From the NCBI GenBank assembly GCA_017643965.1, contig JAEPMM010000195.1, positions 1-6,487 of the forward strand: 6,487 nucleotides of DNA, read 5' to 3'. Positions 1-5,371 of this stretch are shown here, piece after piece; position 1 is the first letter of the stretch; each line of letters opens with the position of its first letter. A program made the position numbers and the translations under genes. The DNA is from Marinobacter sp. (lineage in GTDB: Bacteria > Pseudomonadota > Gammaproteobacteria > Pseudomonadales > Oleiphilaceae). The notes beneath the pieces were generated by a model, which saw only the letters and a list, made by a program, of their open reading frames with translations, searched no databases and was not told where the DNA came from.

Positions 1-36
1 CGCATTCCGAACGGTCAGAGATGTAGCCAGGGTTCC

Positions 37-642
37 CTACCTTTCGAAACGGTAATCGAGTTTCTGGGCCTCACAAAAAGCGGCTAAGGCCCCGCTGTGA
101 TCCGCCGGCACCTGCACCCGCGCCTTGACGCTGGCACCGTATTCCACAGCAACCACCAACGCCTCGTGGGTTTCGCACCAATGCCGCAACGGCTGCTCAT
201 CGGCAAATCCCATGGTCACATCGACCACGTCCATGGCCTGCTGCAGCACGCGGCCCACGGCAGATAACACACTCTCCGCAGCTCCGGCGTAAGCGCGGAC
301 CAGGCCACCGGCACCCAGCTTGATGCCGCCAAAATAGCGAATCACCATCACCAGCACGTCCCCCATGTCCTTGTGCTGGATCACCCCGAGAATCGGCTTG
401 CCCGCGGTGCCCGAGGGCTCGCCATCGTCGTTCATCGCTGCTTCCGCCGCTGACCCCGGGCGCCCCAGCTGGTAGGCCCAGCAAATATGGCGGGCATCCG
501 GATGATCCCGGTGGGCCTGATCAAGCCAGGCTCGCACCTCATCACGACTGCTCACGTGGGCAATACGGGCGATAAACCGGCTTTTCTTTATCTCCGTTTC
601 CCGCTCGAGGTATCCTGCGGGAACAGGGTAGTTCTTGTTCAT
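37..642 (-). CDS. yigZ: YigZ/IMPACT family protein (UPF0029)
   Basis: A 201-residue protein of the YigZ/IMPACT family. Family members have an N-terminal UPF0029 domain and a C-terminal ferredoxin-like domain. Eukaryotic IMPACT is linked to translational control through GCN2, but the bacterial role is unsettled. The family signatures are clear: KKSRFIA near residue 19, NDDGEPSGTAGKPIL at 71-85 and IRYFGGIKLGAGGLVRAY at 101-118. The length is close to the usual 200-205 residues. The frame stays open up to 717, but I chose the ATG at 640-642. It gives the normal family N-terminus (MNKNYPVP followed by the conserved E-KKSRF region) and has a GGAG about 9 nt upstream, whereas the extra 25 residues look unlike protein of this family. 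The gene reads away from the cpx operon on the same strand, so read-through from cpxA across 643-833 is possible. Family assignment is firm; cellular function is not. Confidence 0.93.
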   Translation of the reverse strand: MNKNYPVPAGYLERETEIKKSRFIARIAHVSSRDEVRAWLDQAHRDHPDARHICWAYQLGRPGSAAEAAMNDDGEPSGTAGKPILGVIQHKDMGDVLVMVIRYFGGIKLGAGGLVRAYAGAAESVLSAVGRVLQQAMDVVDVTMGFADEQPLRHWCETHEALVVAVEYGASVKARVQVPADHSGALAAFCEAQKLDYRFER

Positions 643-677
643 CTGCTCGCGCTCCGCGCACACCGAGGAAACCCGAC

Positions 678-887
678 GTGGAAAATGAAGACGATCCAAT
701 CTCAGCAGGCACCGCACCGCCTGCGAAAATCCGCAAGGCCGGCTGCGGCATCCGCTATGACGAGGGCGAAATCGAGGGCGTCGATTTCTCTCGCGCCGCC
801 GAACTCAGGCCCGGCACCCCGGACACCGATGTGTCAGGTGACATCGGTGAAAACCGGCAGGGTGACGGTCACCCGAAGCCCGCCTGA
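678..887 (+). CDS. Possible small hypothetical protein, antisense to the cpxA 3' end
   Basis: An open frame of 69 codons starting at GTG 678, with a good Shine-Dalgarno GAGGAA at 665-670 and a 7-nt spacer. I do not recognise the product. It is acidic and hydrophilic (starts MENEDDPISAG), with no signal peptide or membrane segment, one cysteine at residue 23, and a Gly/Pro/Asp-rich tail. In the 52 codons before it enters cpxA, about two thirds end in G or C, as in the neighbouring genes. It fills most of the otherwise empty gap between yigZ and cpxA. Its last 54 nt overlap the cpxA 3' end in antisense, so the tail may be constrained by cpxA rather than selected. Doubts: only 35 nt separate its start from the yigZ start, so its promoter would lie inside yigZ, and a chance open frame in GC-rich DNA is possible. 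The alternative minus-strand frame over the same DNA (542-751) has no comparable support. Confidence 0.45.
   Translation: MENEDDPISAGTAPPAKIRKAGCGIRYDEGEIEGVDFSRAAELRPGTPDTDVSGDIGENRQGDGHPKPA
824..849. other. Perfect 9-bp inverted repeat over the cpxA stop codon
   Basis: CACCGATGT (824-832) and ACATCGGTG (841-849) are exact reverse complements separated by an 8-nt loop. The cpxA stop codon (834-836 on the plus strand) lies in the loop. Neither side is followed by a T-rich tract, so it is not a canonical intrinsic terminator. It could still protect the 3' end of the cpxRA transcript or weaken transcription in either direction. The left arm also encodes the last residues of the putative small protein at 678-887. 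Confidence 0.4.
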
Positions 888-2156
888 CGCCGCAAGGTCG
901 GCCCGAATGTCACCATCATGGGCGGCCACAATGTCCCGCGCAATGGCCAGCCCGAGGCCCCAACCCTTTCCGCCACGGGATTCGTCAGCCCGGTAGAACG
1001 GCTCGAACAGATGGGGCAGCATCTCCGGGGGCACTCCGGGGCCCTCGTCCTCGATTACCGTGACCAGAGCGCCATCCAGCTTGCTCATGCCGACATGAAC
1101 CGCATGGCGCGGGCTGGTGTGATCGAGGGCATTCTGCACAATGTTGTCGAAAGCCCGCTGCAACAATCCCCGGTCTCCCAGCACAGATACCCCCGGGCAA
1201 TCCGGGCTGATCGTTAACTGGCAGTCCACCCCCCGATGCTCGGCGTAGTCGGCCGCGTCCTGCAGCACATCGTTGATCACAATCACTGGCTGAACCGCCT
1301 CACGGGGGATGTCGCGCCCCTCCTCCGACACCCGATAGAGCGTGAGAATCTGCGAGGTCATGGCTTCCAGGCGCTCGTTCTGGCGGAGAATGCTGGCCAG
1401 CAGGTCTTCGTCGGTGCTGCTTTCACTGGCCAGTTCGATGGCGATCCGCTGCCGGGTCAGCGGCGTTCTGAGGTCGTGGGAGATATCCCGCAGCAGATGT
1501 TTCTGCCGATCAAGCAGACTGCAAAGCTGCTCGGTCATGGCATTGAAGGCGGCCGCCAGCTGGCCGACTTCGTCTCGCCGGCCTGCAATCTGGTCACTGA
1601 CCCGCAACTGGGTGTTGCCACCGGCGATGTCCCGGGCGGTGGTTTCCATATGCCGGAGCGGTCGCGATACCAACCGGGCAATCCACCAGCAAGCCAGGGT
1701 AATCAACACAAAGGCAAGCGCCATCTCCAGCACCCGGAAAAAGCGCGGGTCGAGCCAGCCCTCACCATCCATTCGTGGCCATGCCACCAACCGGTAGCCT
1801 TCTGCCACCTCGATCACCGCCGGGCGCTGGCGATACCAGCCAGATTCCAGGCGCTCCCGGATCGCCGAGGGCAGGCGGCCGTCCTGTTCATCGTTTTCCA
1901 CCAGAATCAGGTGCAGTTCCAGGCGTTCGCCCTGCGCCCGCAGGAAGCGCCAGGCGTCACCCCGGCCCTCGCTCTCGCGCACGGCCAACGCCTCCAGGCC
2001 CAACTCCCTCAGGCCGACCTGGCGCTCGATGGATGCCCGATCACGATCCATCAGCGCCCGCGTGGCCACATTACTGATCAGCATGGTGATCGCCATGGCC
2101 AGCCAGATAGACAGGAAAATTCGCCAGAACAGCGGAAACATCATGCGCTTTTTCAT
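834..2156 (-). CDS. cpxA: Envelope stress sensor histidine kinase, CpxA-like
   Basis: A 440-residue inner-membrane sensor kinase that would autophosphorylate on histidine and pass the phosphate to the regulator encoded upstream. Visible order: first membrane segment at about 9-30, a periplasmic sensor region of about 105 residues (32-139), second membrane segment at about 142-162, a HAMP linker to about 212, the H-box RDISHDLRTPLTR with phosphoacceptor His227, the N-box around DNIVQNALDHT (337-347), the G1 box DEGPGV (370-375), the F-box FEPFYR (384-389) and the G2 box GWGLGLAIA (398-406). All catalytic boxes look intact. The start ATG overlaps the stop of the regulator gene (ATGA), so translation is probably coupled. 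The H-box and the cpxR/cpxP context point to CpxA; RstB-like kinases are the main alternative. The periplasmic sensor region has no feature I can tie to a specific ligand. A hairpin sits across the stop codon. Confidence 0.92.
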   Translation of the reverse strand: MKKRMMFPLFWRIFLSIWLAMAITMLISNVATRALMDRDRASIERQVGLRELGLEALAVRESEGRGDAWRFLRAQGERLELHLILVENDEQDGRLPSAIRERLESGWYRQRPAVIEVAEGYRLVAWPRMDGEGWLDPRFFRVLEMALAFVLITLACWWIARLVSRPLRHMETTARDIAGGNTQLRVSDQIAGRRDEVGQLAAAFNAMTEQLCSLLDRQKHLLRDISHDLRTPLTRQRIAIELASESSTDEDLLASILRQNERLEAMTSQILTLYRVSEEGRDIPREAVQPVIVINDVLQDAADYAEHRGVDCQLTISPDCPGVSVLGDRGLLQRAFDNIVQNALDHTSPRHAVHVGMSKLDGALVTVIEDEGPGVPPEMLPHLFEPFYRADESRGGKGWGLGLAIARDIVAAHDGDIRADLAASGGLRVTVTLPVFTDVT

Positions 2157-2839
2157 GCCGGCACCCGGTAGCTGTAGCCCAGCCCCCGCACGGTCTCGAT
2201 CCGCGGCGGATCGTCGTTACCGAGCTTCTTGCGCAGGTTGCTGATGTGCATGTCCAGAGTCCGGTCATGGGCTTCGAGCCGGCGCCCCAGCGCCCACTGC
2301 ATCAGGTCGGTTTTACGGACCACGCTGCCGGCATGGGCGAGCAATACCTGAAGCACCTCATATTCGGTGGCGGTGAGCTCCAGCGGGACGTCATCCTGAT
2401 AGATCCGGCGATGGGCAGGCTCCACCCGCAGGTCGCCGTAAGTGCGGGAAGCGTCCAGATCCACCGCCTGATCCCAGGCGATGCGGCGCAGCAGTGCCTG
2501 CAGCCGTGCCACCAGTTCCCGCGGGTTACAGGGCTTGGGGATGTAATCGTCGGCGCCCACCTCGAAGCCGACAATGCGGTCGGTCTCATCACCCCGGGCC
2601 GTGAGCAGCACCACCGGGAGGTGGGTTTCGGCACGCAGGGCCCGCAACACGTCGAGTCCGCTGATGTCAGGCAACATGATATCCAGCACCACAATGTCGC
2701 AGTTCTGGCCACGGGCCAGTGACAGCCCGTCGTTGCCGGTCGCCGCCTCGCGCACACTGAACCCCTGATTGGTCAGGTAGCGGGCCAGCAATTGCCGCAG
2801 TTCATCGTCGTCCTCAACCAGCAATACCCTGTTCTGCAT
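2153..2839 (-). CDS. cpxR: OmpR-family response regulator, CpxR-like
   Basis: A 228-residue two-domain regulator. The receiver domain (about 3-116) has the acidic pair within EDDD (9-12), phosphoacceptor Asp53 in VLDIMLPD, Thr80 in LLTARGD, and Lys102 in the KPCNPRELVAR stretch that closely resembles CpxR. A winged-helix DNA-binding domain follows (about 132-226), with LTATEYEVL, LGRRLEAHDRTLDMHISNLRKKLG and RGLGYSY. The LG-RL---DR--DMHISNLR-KL pattern is characteristic of CpxR within the OmpR family. The start ATG (2837-2839) has a strong Shine-Dalgarno, GGAGG with a 6-nt spacer, just upstream on the minus strand. It is the first gene of a two-gene operon with the kinase and is divergent from cpxP, the same arrangement as in enterobacteria. 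Autoregulation through the shared intergenic region is likely. A possible -10 (TAGACT, minus strand, 2871-2866) is weak. Confidence 0.94.
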   Translation of the reverse strand: MQNRVLLVEDDDELRQLLARYLTNQGFSVREAATGNDGLSLARGQNCDIVVLDIMLPDISGLDVLRALRAETHLPVVLLTARGDETDRIVGFEVGADDYIPKPCNPRELVARLQALLRRIAWDQAVDLDASRTYGDLRVEPAHRRIYQDDVPLELTATEYEVLQVLLAHAGSVVRKTDLMQWALGRRLEAHDRTLDMHISNLRKKLGNDDPPRIETVRGLGYSYRVPA

Positions 2840-2909
2840 GACTCTCCTCCCGTTTGGCGCTGCTCAGTCTAACACGCTGGCCTGCGGTGTCTTTTTCCGG
2901 CGATTTTCC

Positions 2910-2928
2910 TTTGCACAACCTTTACACA
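2910..2928. promoter_or_regulatory. Candidate CpxR-type operator: tandem TTTRCACA half-sites
   Basis: TTTGCACA (2910-2917) and TTTACACA (2921-2928) form a direct repeat with an 11-bp period. Read on the other strand this is GTAAA, six bases, GCAAA, which is one mismatch and about one base of spacing away from the known CpxR box (GTAAA-N5-GTAAA). One-helical-turn direct repeats are the typical target of OmpR-family dimers. It lies between the divergent cpxR and cpxP starts, about 35 bp upstream of the candidate cpxP -10 hexamer, a suitable place to activate cpxP and influence cpxRA. Confidence 0.6.
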
Positions 2929-2941
2929 GCACTGACACCGG

Positions 2942-2967
2942 CTGACAGATTTGTTCGCTAGCATAAT
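2942..2967 (+). promoter_or_regulatory. Candidate cpxP promoter with sub-optimal spacing
   Basis: CATAAT (2962-2967) matches the -10 consensus at five of six positions and is the best -10 in the region. A -35-like CTGACA (2942-2947) lies only 14 bp upstream, and a second CTGACA (2932-2937) lies too far away at 24 bp. No good -35 exists at 16-18 bp, as expected of a promoter that needs an activator bound at the tandem site just upstream. Transcription would start near 2974, leaving a leader of about 50 nt. Confidence 0.4.
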
Positions 2968-3023
2968 CATCACTGTCACGGGGCTGCTCTGGCGGCTCTA
3001 CCAACAAGCAAGAGGGTCCAACG

Positions 3024-3395
3024 ATGATCAAACACCCATCTCCCCGGTTTCTCACCAGCGCCCTTCTGTCCGCGGCACTGCTGGCCAGCCCGCTGGCGTT
3101 CGCCGGCAATCACGGAGACAAACACGACGGCCACCACGGCAAGTACAACAAAGCCGAAATGTGTGAGCAGATGCGCGAAGGCACTGGCAAATTCAGCCCT
3201 GAAAACCGCGAGGCGCGGATGCAGGAATACCAGGCCAAAATGGAGCAGCGCCACGCGAAAATGGCGGACCGCCTCAAACTGACTGACGAGCAGCGCGAGA
3301 TCTGGGACGAGATCCATCAGGAAAAGCAAGAAAAACGGGCCGCGAAGATGGAGAAATGGCAGGCGAAAATGCAGGAACACTGCGCCAGCCAGTGA
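3024..3395 (+). CDS. cpxP: Periplasmic CpxP/Spy-family stress protein
   Basis: A 123-residue secreted protein of the CpxP/Spy/ZraP group. These are periplasmic helical proteins that act as chaperones, and CpxP also inhibits the CpxA sensor. A signal peptide is clear: Lys3 and Arg8, a hydrophobic stretch about 10-22, and likely cleavage after AFA27. The mature protein begins with a His-rich stretch (NHGDKHDGHHGK, 29-40), then an almost entirely charged helical region (about 60-118). It has one good LTxxQ family motif, LTDEQ (86-90), and a degenerate one, FSPEN (57-61). Two cysteines, Cys47 and Cys120, flank the helical core and could form a disulfide. AGAGGG (3011-3016) lies 7 nt before the ATG. 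The gene is divergent from cpxRA and probably CpxR-activated. The symbol rests on context plus motif; Spy-like or metal-binding ZraP-like naming would also fit. Confidence 0.82.
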   Translation: MIKHPSPRFLTSALLSAALLASPLAFAGNHGDKHDGHHGKYNKAEMCEQMREGTGKFSPENREARMQEYQAKMEQRHAKMADRLKLTDEQREIWDEIHQEKQEKRAAKMEKWQAKMQEHCASQ

Positions 3396-3417
3396 TCAGT
3401 TGCCGGGTTCTGGCGTA

Positions 3418-3441
3418 TGGTATCGGGTACCACCAAGGAGG
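3418..3441 (+). promoter_or_regulatory. Strong Shine-Dalgarno next to a small hairpin, deciding the 3452 start
   Basis: AAGGAGG (3435-3441) is a full-strength ribosome binding site, 10 nt before the ATG at 3452. It is why I start the FemAB-like gene there and not at the upstream ATG at 3356, which lies inside cpxP. A short perfect inverted repeat, TGGTA/TACCA (3418-3422 and 3428-3432), ends 2 nt before it. The hairpin is too weak to be called a terminator or a proven regulator. Confidence 0.55.
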
Positions 3442-3451
3442 TTGCCCGACC

Positions 3452-4618
3452 ATGGCCGAACCCGGCTCCCCAATTCCGCTCGTTCGTTTCTGCACGTCCA
3501 TCGAGGACATTGCGGAAGCAGACTGGGATGCATTCTGCCCCGGCTCGTACCCGTTTCTCAAACACCGCTTTCTGCGGGCGCTGGAGGCCAATGGCTGCAC
3601 CACCAGCGAGACCGGCTGGACACCCGCACATCTTACATTCTGGCTGAACGGCCAGCTGGCCGGCGTGGCGCCCGCGTGGCTGAAAGCCCACTCCATGGGC
3701 GAGTATGTGTTTGACTGGGCCTGGGCCGATGCCTACCAGCGCTACGGCGAAGAGTACTACCCCAAACTGCTGATCGCCGTGCCGTTCACCCCCTGCCAGG
3801 GGCCGCGCCTGCTACTGGGCGACACCCTGCGTAAGGGTCTGACGCCAGCGCTGCTGCACAACCTGTTGGCCAGTGCCTGTGATGCCCTGGGTGCCCACTC
3901 CTGGCATGTGCTGTTCCACAACTCCGCTGATCAGCAGCTGCTCGCCCAGACCGGCAAGCTGCACCGGCTCGGGTGCCAGTTCCACTGGCGTAACCATGGG
4001 TACCGGGGGTTCGATGATTTCCTCGGTGCGCTCACTTCACGCAAGCGCAAATCCATTCGCAAGGAGCGCCGACAGGTGAGCGAGTCCGGCGTGTCTTTCC
4101 AGCGTTTTTCCGGCACCGACATGCCGGCGCAGGTGCTGTCGGCCTTCTATGTGTTCTATCAGGCAACCTATCTCAAGCGCGGCCAGCGCCCCTATCTGAA
4201 CGAGGCTTTTTTCCGCCAGCTGTGCACGGCCATGCCCGAACAGCTGCACCTGGTAATGGCGATCAGGAACGACACCATGATTGCAGGCTCTCTGTTCCTG
4301 ACCGGTGACGACACACTTTATGGCCGCTACTGGGGCTGTCTGGAGGAGTACGATTTTCTGCATTTCGAAACCTGCTACTACCAGGGCATCGAGCTGGCCA
4401 TTGATCTCGGCCTGTCCACTTTTGACGCCGGCGCCCAGGGCGAGCACAAGCTGATCCGGGGCTTCGAGCCGGTGGTCACCCACTCCTGGCACGGTATATT
4501 CCACCCGGGATTTCATGAGGCCATTGCACGATTTACCGCCGAGGAGGCGGAACACGTCCGGCGCTATGCCGATGATGCCCGGGCGGCCCTGCCGTTCCGA
4601 CAGGAGAATACTGGTTAA
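3452..4618 (+). CDS. FemAB-like GNAT-fold protein (COG3146/PF04339)
   Basis: A 388-residue protein of the COG3146 family (PF04339, 'FemAB-like, peptidoglycan biosynthesis/recognition'). These proteins have an acyl-CoA N-acyltransferase fold, but the substrate is not established for most members. Family-like features include LKHRFLRALE (36-45), DWAWADAYQRYG (88-99), the basic stretch TSRKRKSIRKERR (195-207) and the strongly conserved GAQGEHKLIRGFEP (327-340) followed by THSWH. The length fits the usual 370-390. There is no signal peptide or membrane segment, so it should be cytosolic. The start is set by AAGGAGG at 3435-3441. It lies 56 nt after the cpxP stop on the same strand with no clear terminator between, so read-through from the stress promoter is possible. 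That would make sense for an envelope-modifying enzyme but is inferred. Family placement is confident; peptidoglycan activity is not shown here. Confidence 0.85.
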   Translation: MAEPGSPIPLVRFCTSIEDIAEADWDAFCPGSYPFLKHRFLRALEANGCTTSETGWTPAHLTFWLNGQLAGVAPAWLKAHSMGEYVFDWAWADAYQRYGEEYYPKLLIAVPFTPCQGPRLLLGDTLRKGLTPALLHNLLASACDALGAHSWHVLFHNSADQQLLAQTGKLHRLGCQFHWRNHGYRGFDDFLGALTSRKRKSIRKERRQVSESGVSFQRFSGTDMPAQVLSAFYVFYQATYLKRGQRPYLNEAFFRQLCTAMPEQLHLVMAIRNDTMIAGSLFLTGDDTLYGRYWGCLEEYDFLHFETCYYQGIELAIDLGLSTFDAGAQGEHKLIRGFEPVVTHSWHGIFHPGFHEAIARFTAEEAEHVRRYADDARAALPFRQENTG

Positions 4619-4640
4619 TTTTTATACGGTCTTGTAATAA

Positions 4641-4684
4641 CCTGAGTGGGGGTTTCCTGATAATTTCAGAACCCCACCTTCAGG
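4641..4684 (+). other. Long imperfect hairpin between 3452-4618 and 4706-5371
   Basis: CCTGA (4641-4645) pairs with TCAGG (4680-4684). Inside, GTGGGG-GTT pairs with AACCCCAC with one extra G, and the innermost CTGA/TCAG can close a TAATT loop. The result is a bulged stem spanning 44 nt. On the plus strand no T tract follows, so it is a poor intrinsic terminator for the upstream gene. It ends 21 nt before the next start codon, so it could instead be a leader structure or an mRNA-stabilising element. GATAAT (4659-4664) resembles a -10 but has no properly spaced -35. I see no other convincing signal in 4619-4705. Confidence 0.45.
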
Positions 4685-4705
4685 CATCGGGACAGGTCAC
4701 ACACC

Positions 4706-5371
4706 ATGGATACGGATCAGATCATCAGCCTCATGGACCAGAACAGCATTGCCCTCGTGATATCAGTGGTCGCGCTGATCGTGGCAGTGGGTACTCTCGT
4801 ATATTCGGCCAACGCCAGGCGAACCCAGGCTTACCTGGATGCCCAGCTCAAACAACGCACGGAAACCCTGTGGCGCGATATGGACGAACTTCGCATCAAC
4901 CAGTTCAACGGTACTTCGCCGCCCGTGCTCGGTGCCGGAGGCGGTGCTCCCGAATCGGCCCAATTCTCTGCCGAGAAGGCCGCGTACGACATTATCTGGC
5001 CACAGCTGTGGCTACTGCATGACCGGCTGGGCATGTTCCTGCGCACAGTAGAGTCCGGCGAGCCGGCCGGTGAACTCCGGCTGGAAGCGCGTAACGCTGC
5101 GCTGGAGGCGAGAAATGCGTTGAATCGCCATCGCCCCTACTGCCATGAGGAAGTGGACACGCTGGTCACCAAGGTGATTGATACGGAGATCAAAGCACAC
5201 CTCGCCGCCTGCCAGTACATGGATCTGCTGAAAGATACCGCCACCTCCGACACTACCCACGACCGCAATATCCAGCGGGAGAAATTCCACCTGCTGTACG
5301 ACGGGGAGGCGCGGGAACAGATGAATCAGGTGGTCTCCATCATCCGAAGACGCACCCTCAGGACAAGCTGA
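4706..5371 (+). CDS. Unrecognised membrane-anchored protein with long cytoplasmic or periplasmic helical domain
   Basis: A 221-residue protein I do not recognise. One strong hydrophobic segment lies at about residues 14-34. It is followed by NARRTQ and a charged, probably coiled-coil stretch (about 42-66), then a Gly/Pro-rich linker (about 68-83) and a helical domain to the C-terminus. The positive charge after the segment (Arg38, Arg39) and an acidic N-terminus (Asp2, Asp4, Asp11) favour the bulk being cytoplasmic. The overall look resembles the 'DUF4760-like' small membrane proteins with one helix and a helical body, but this is only resemblance. There are two cysteines (146, 169). The ribosome binding site is weak (ACAGG about 10 nt upstream); Met10 is an alternative start but would leave few residues before the helix. 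Its stop directly abuts the start of the DUF3750 gene, so the two are almost certainly co-transcribed and translationally coupled. Confidence 0.72.
   Translation: MDTDQIISLMDQNSIALVISVVALIVAVGTLVYSANARRTQAYLDAQLKQRTETLWRDMDELRINQFNGTSPPVLGAGGGAPESAQFSAEKAAYDIIWPQLWLLHDRLGMFLRTVESGEPAGELRLEARNAALEARNALNRHRPYCHEEVDTLVTKVIDTEIKAHLAACQYMDLLKDTATSDTTHDRNIQREKFHLLYDGEAREQMNQVVSIIRRRTLRTS

Noticed and set aside
1..55. Possible 3' end of a plus-strand gene entering from the left (a frame ending at the TAA near 53)
   Set aside because: Too short to judge. Other frames also close here, and it would overlap the yigZ 3' end.
643..717. N-terminal extension of YigZ to 717
   Set aside because: The extra 25 residues are basic and unlike YigZ N-termini. 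ATG 640-642 matches family length and has a GGAG upstream.
487..996. Plus-strand open frame of 169 codons crossing yigZ, the gap and the cpxA 3' end
   Set aside because: Rich in Ser, Arg, Pro and Ala with no motif, and antisense to conserved YigZ residues. The 678-887 frame in the same area has a better ribosome binding site and composition.
1236..2171. Long plus-strand open frame (311 codons) over the histidine kinase
   Set aside because: It is antisense to a kinase with all catalytic boxes intact, and its translation is rich in His, Gln, Pro and Arg without any domain. It is a GC-rich shadow frame.
3356..3451. Upstream ATG giving a 32-residue N-terminal extension of the FemAB-like protein
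   Set aside because: It lies inside cpxP and lacks a ribosome binding site, whereas ATG 3452 has a full AAGGAGG and gives the usual family N-terminus.
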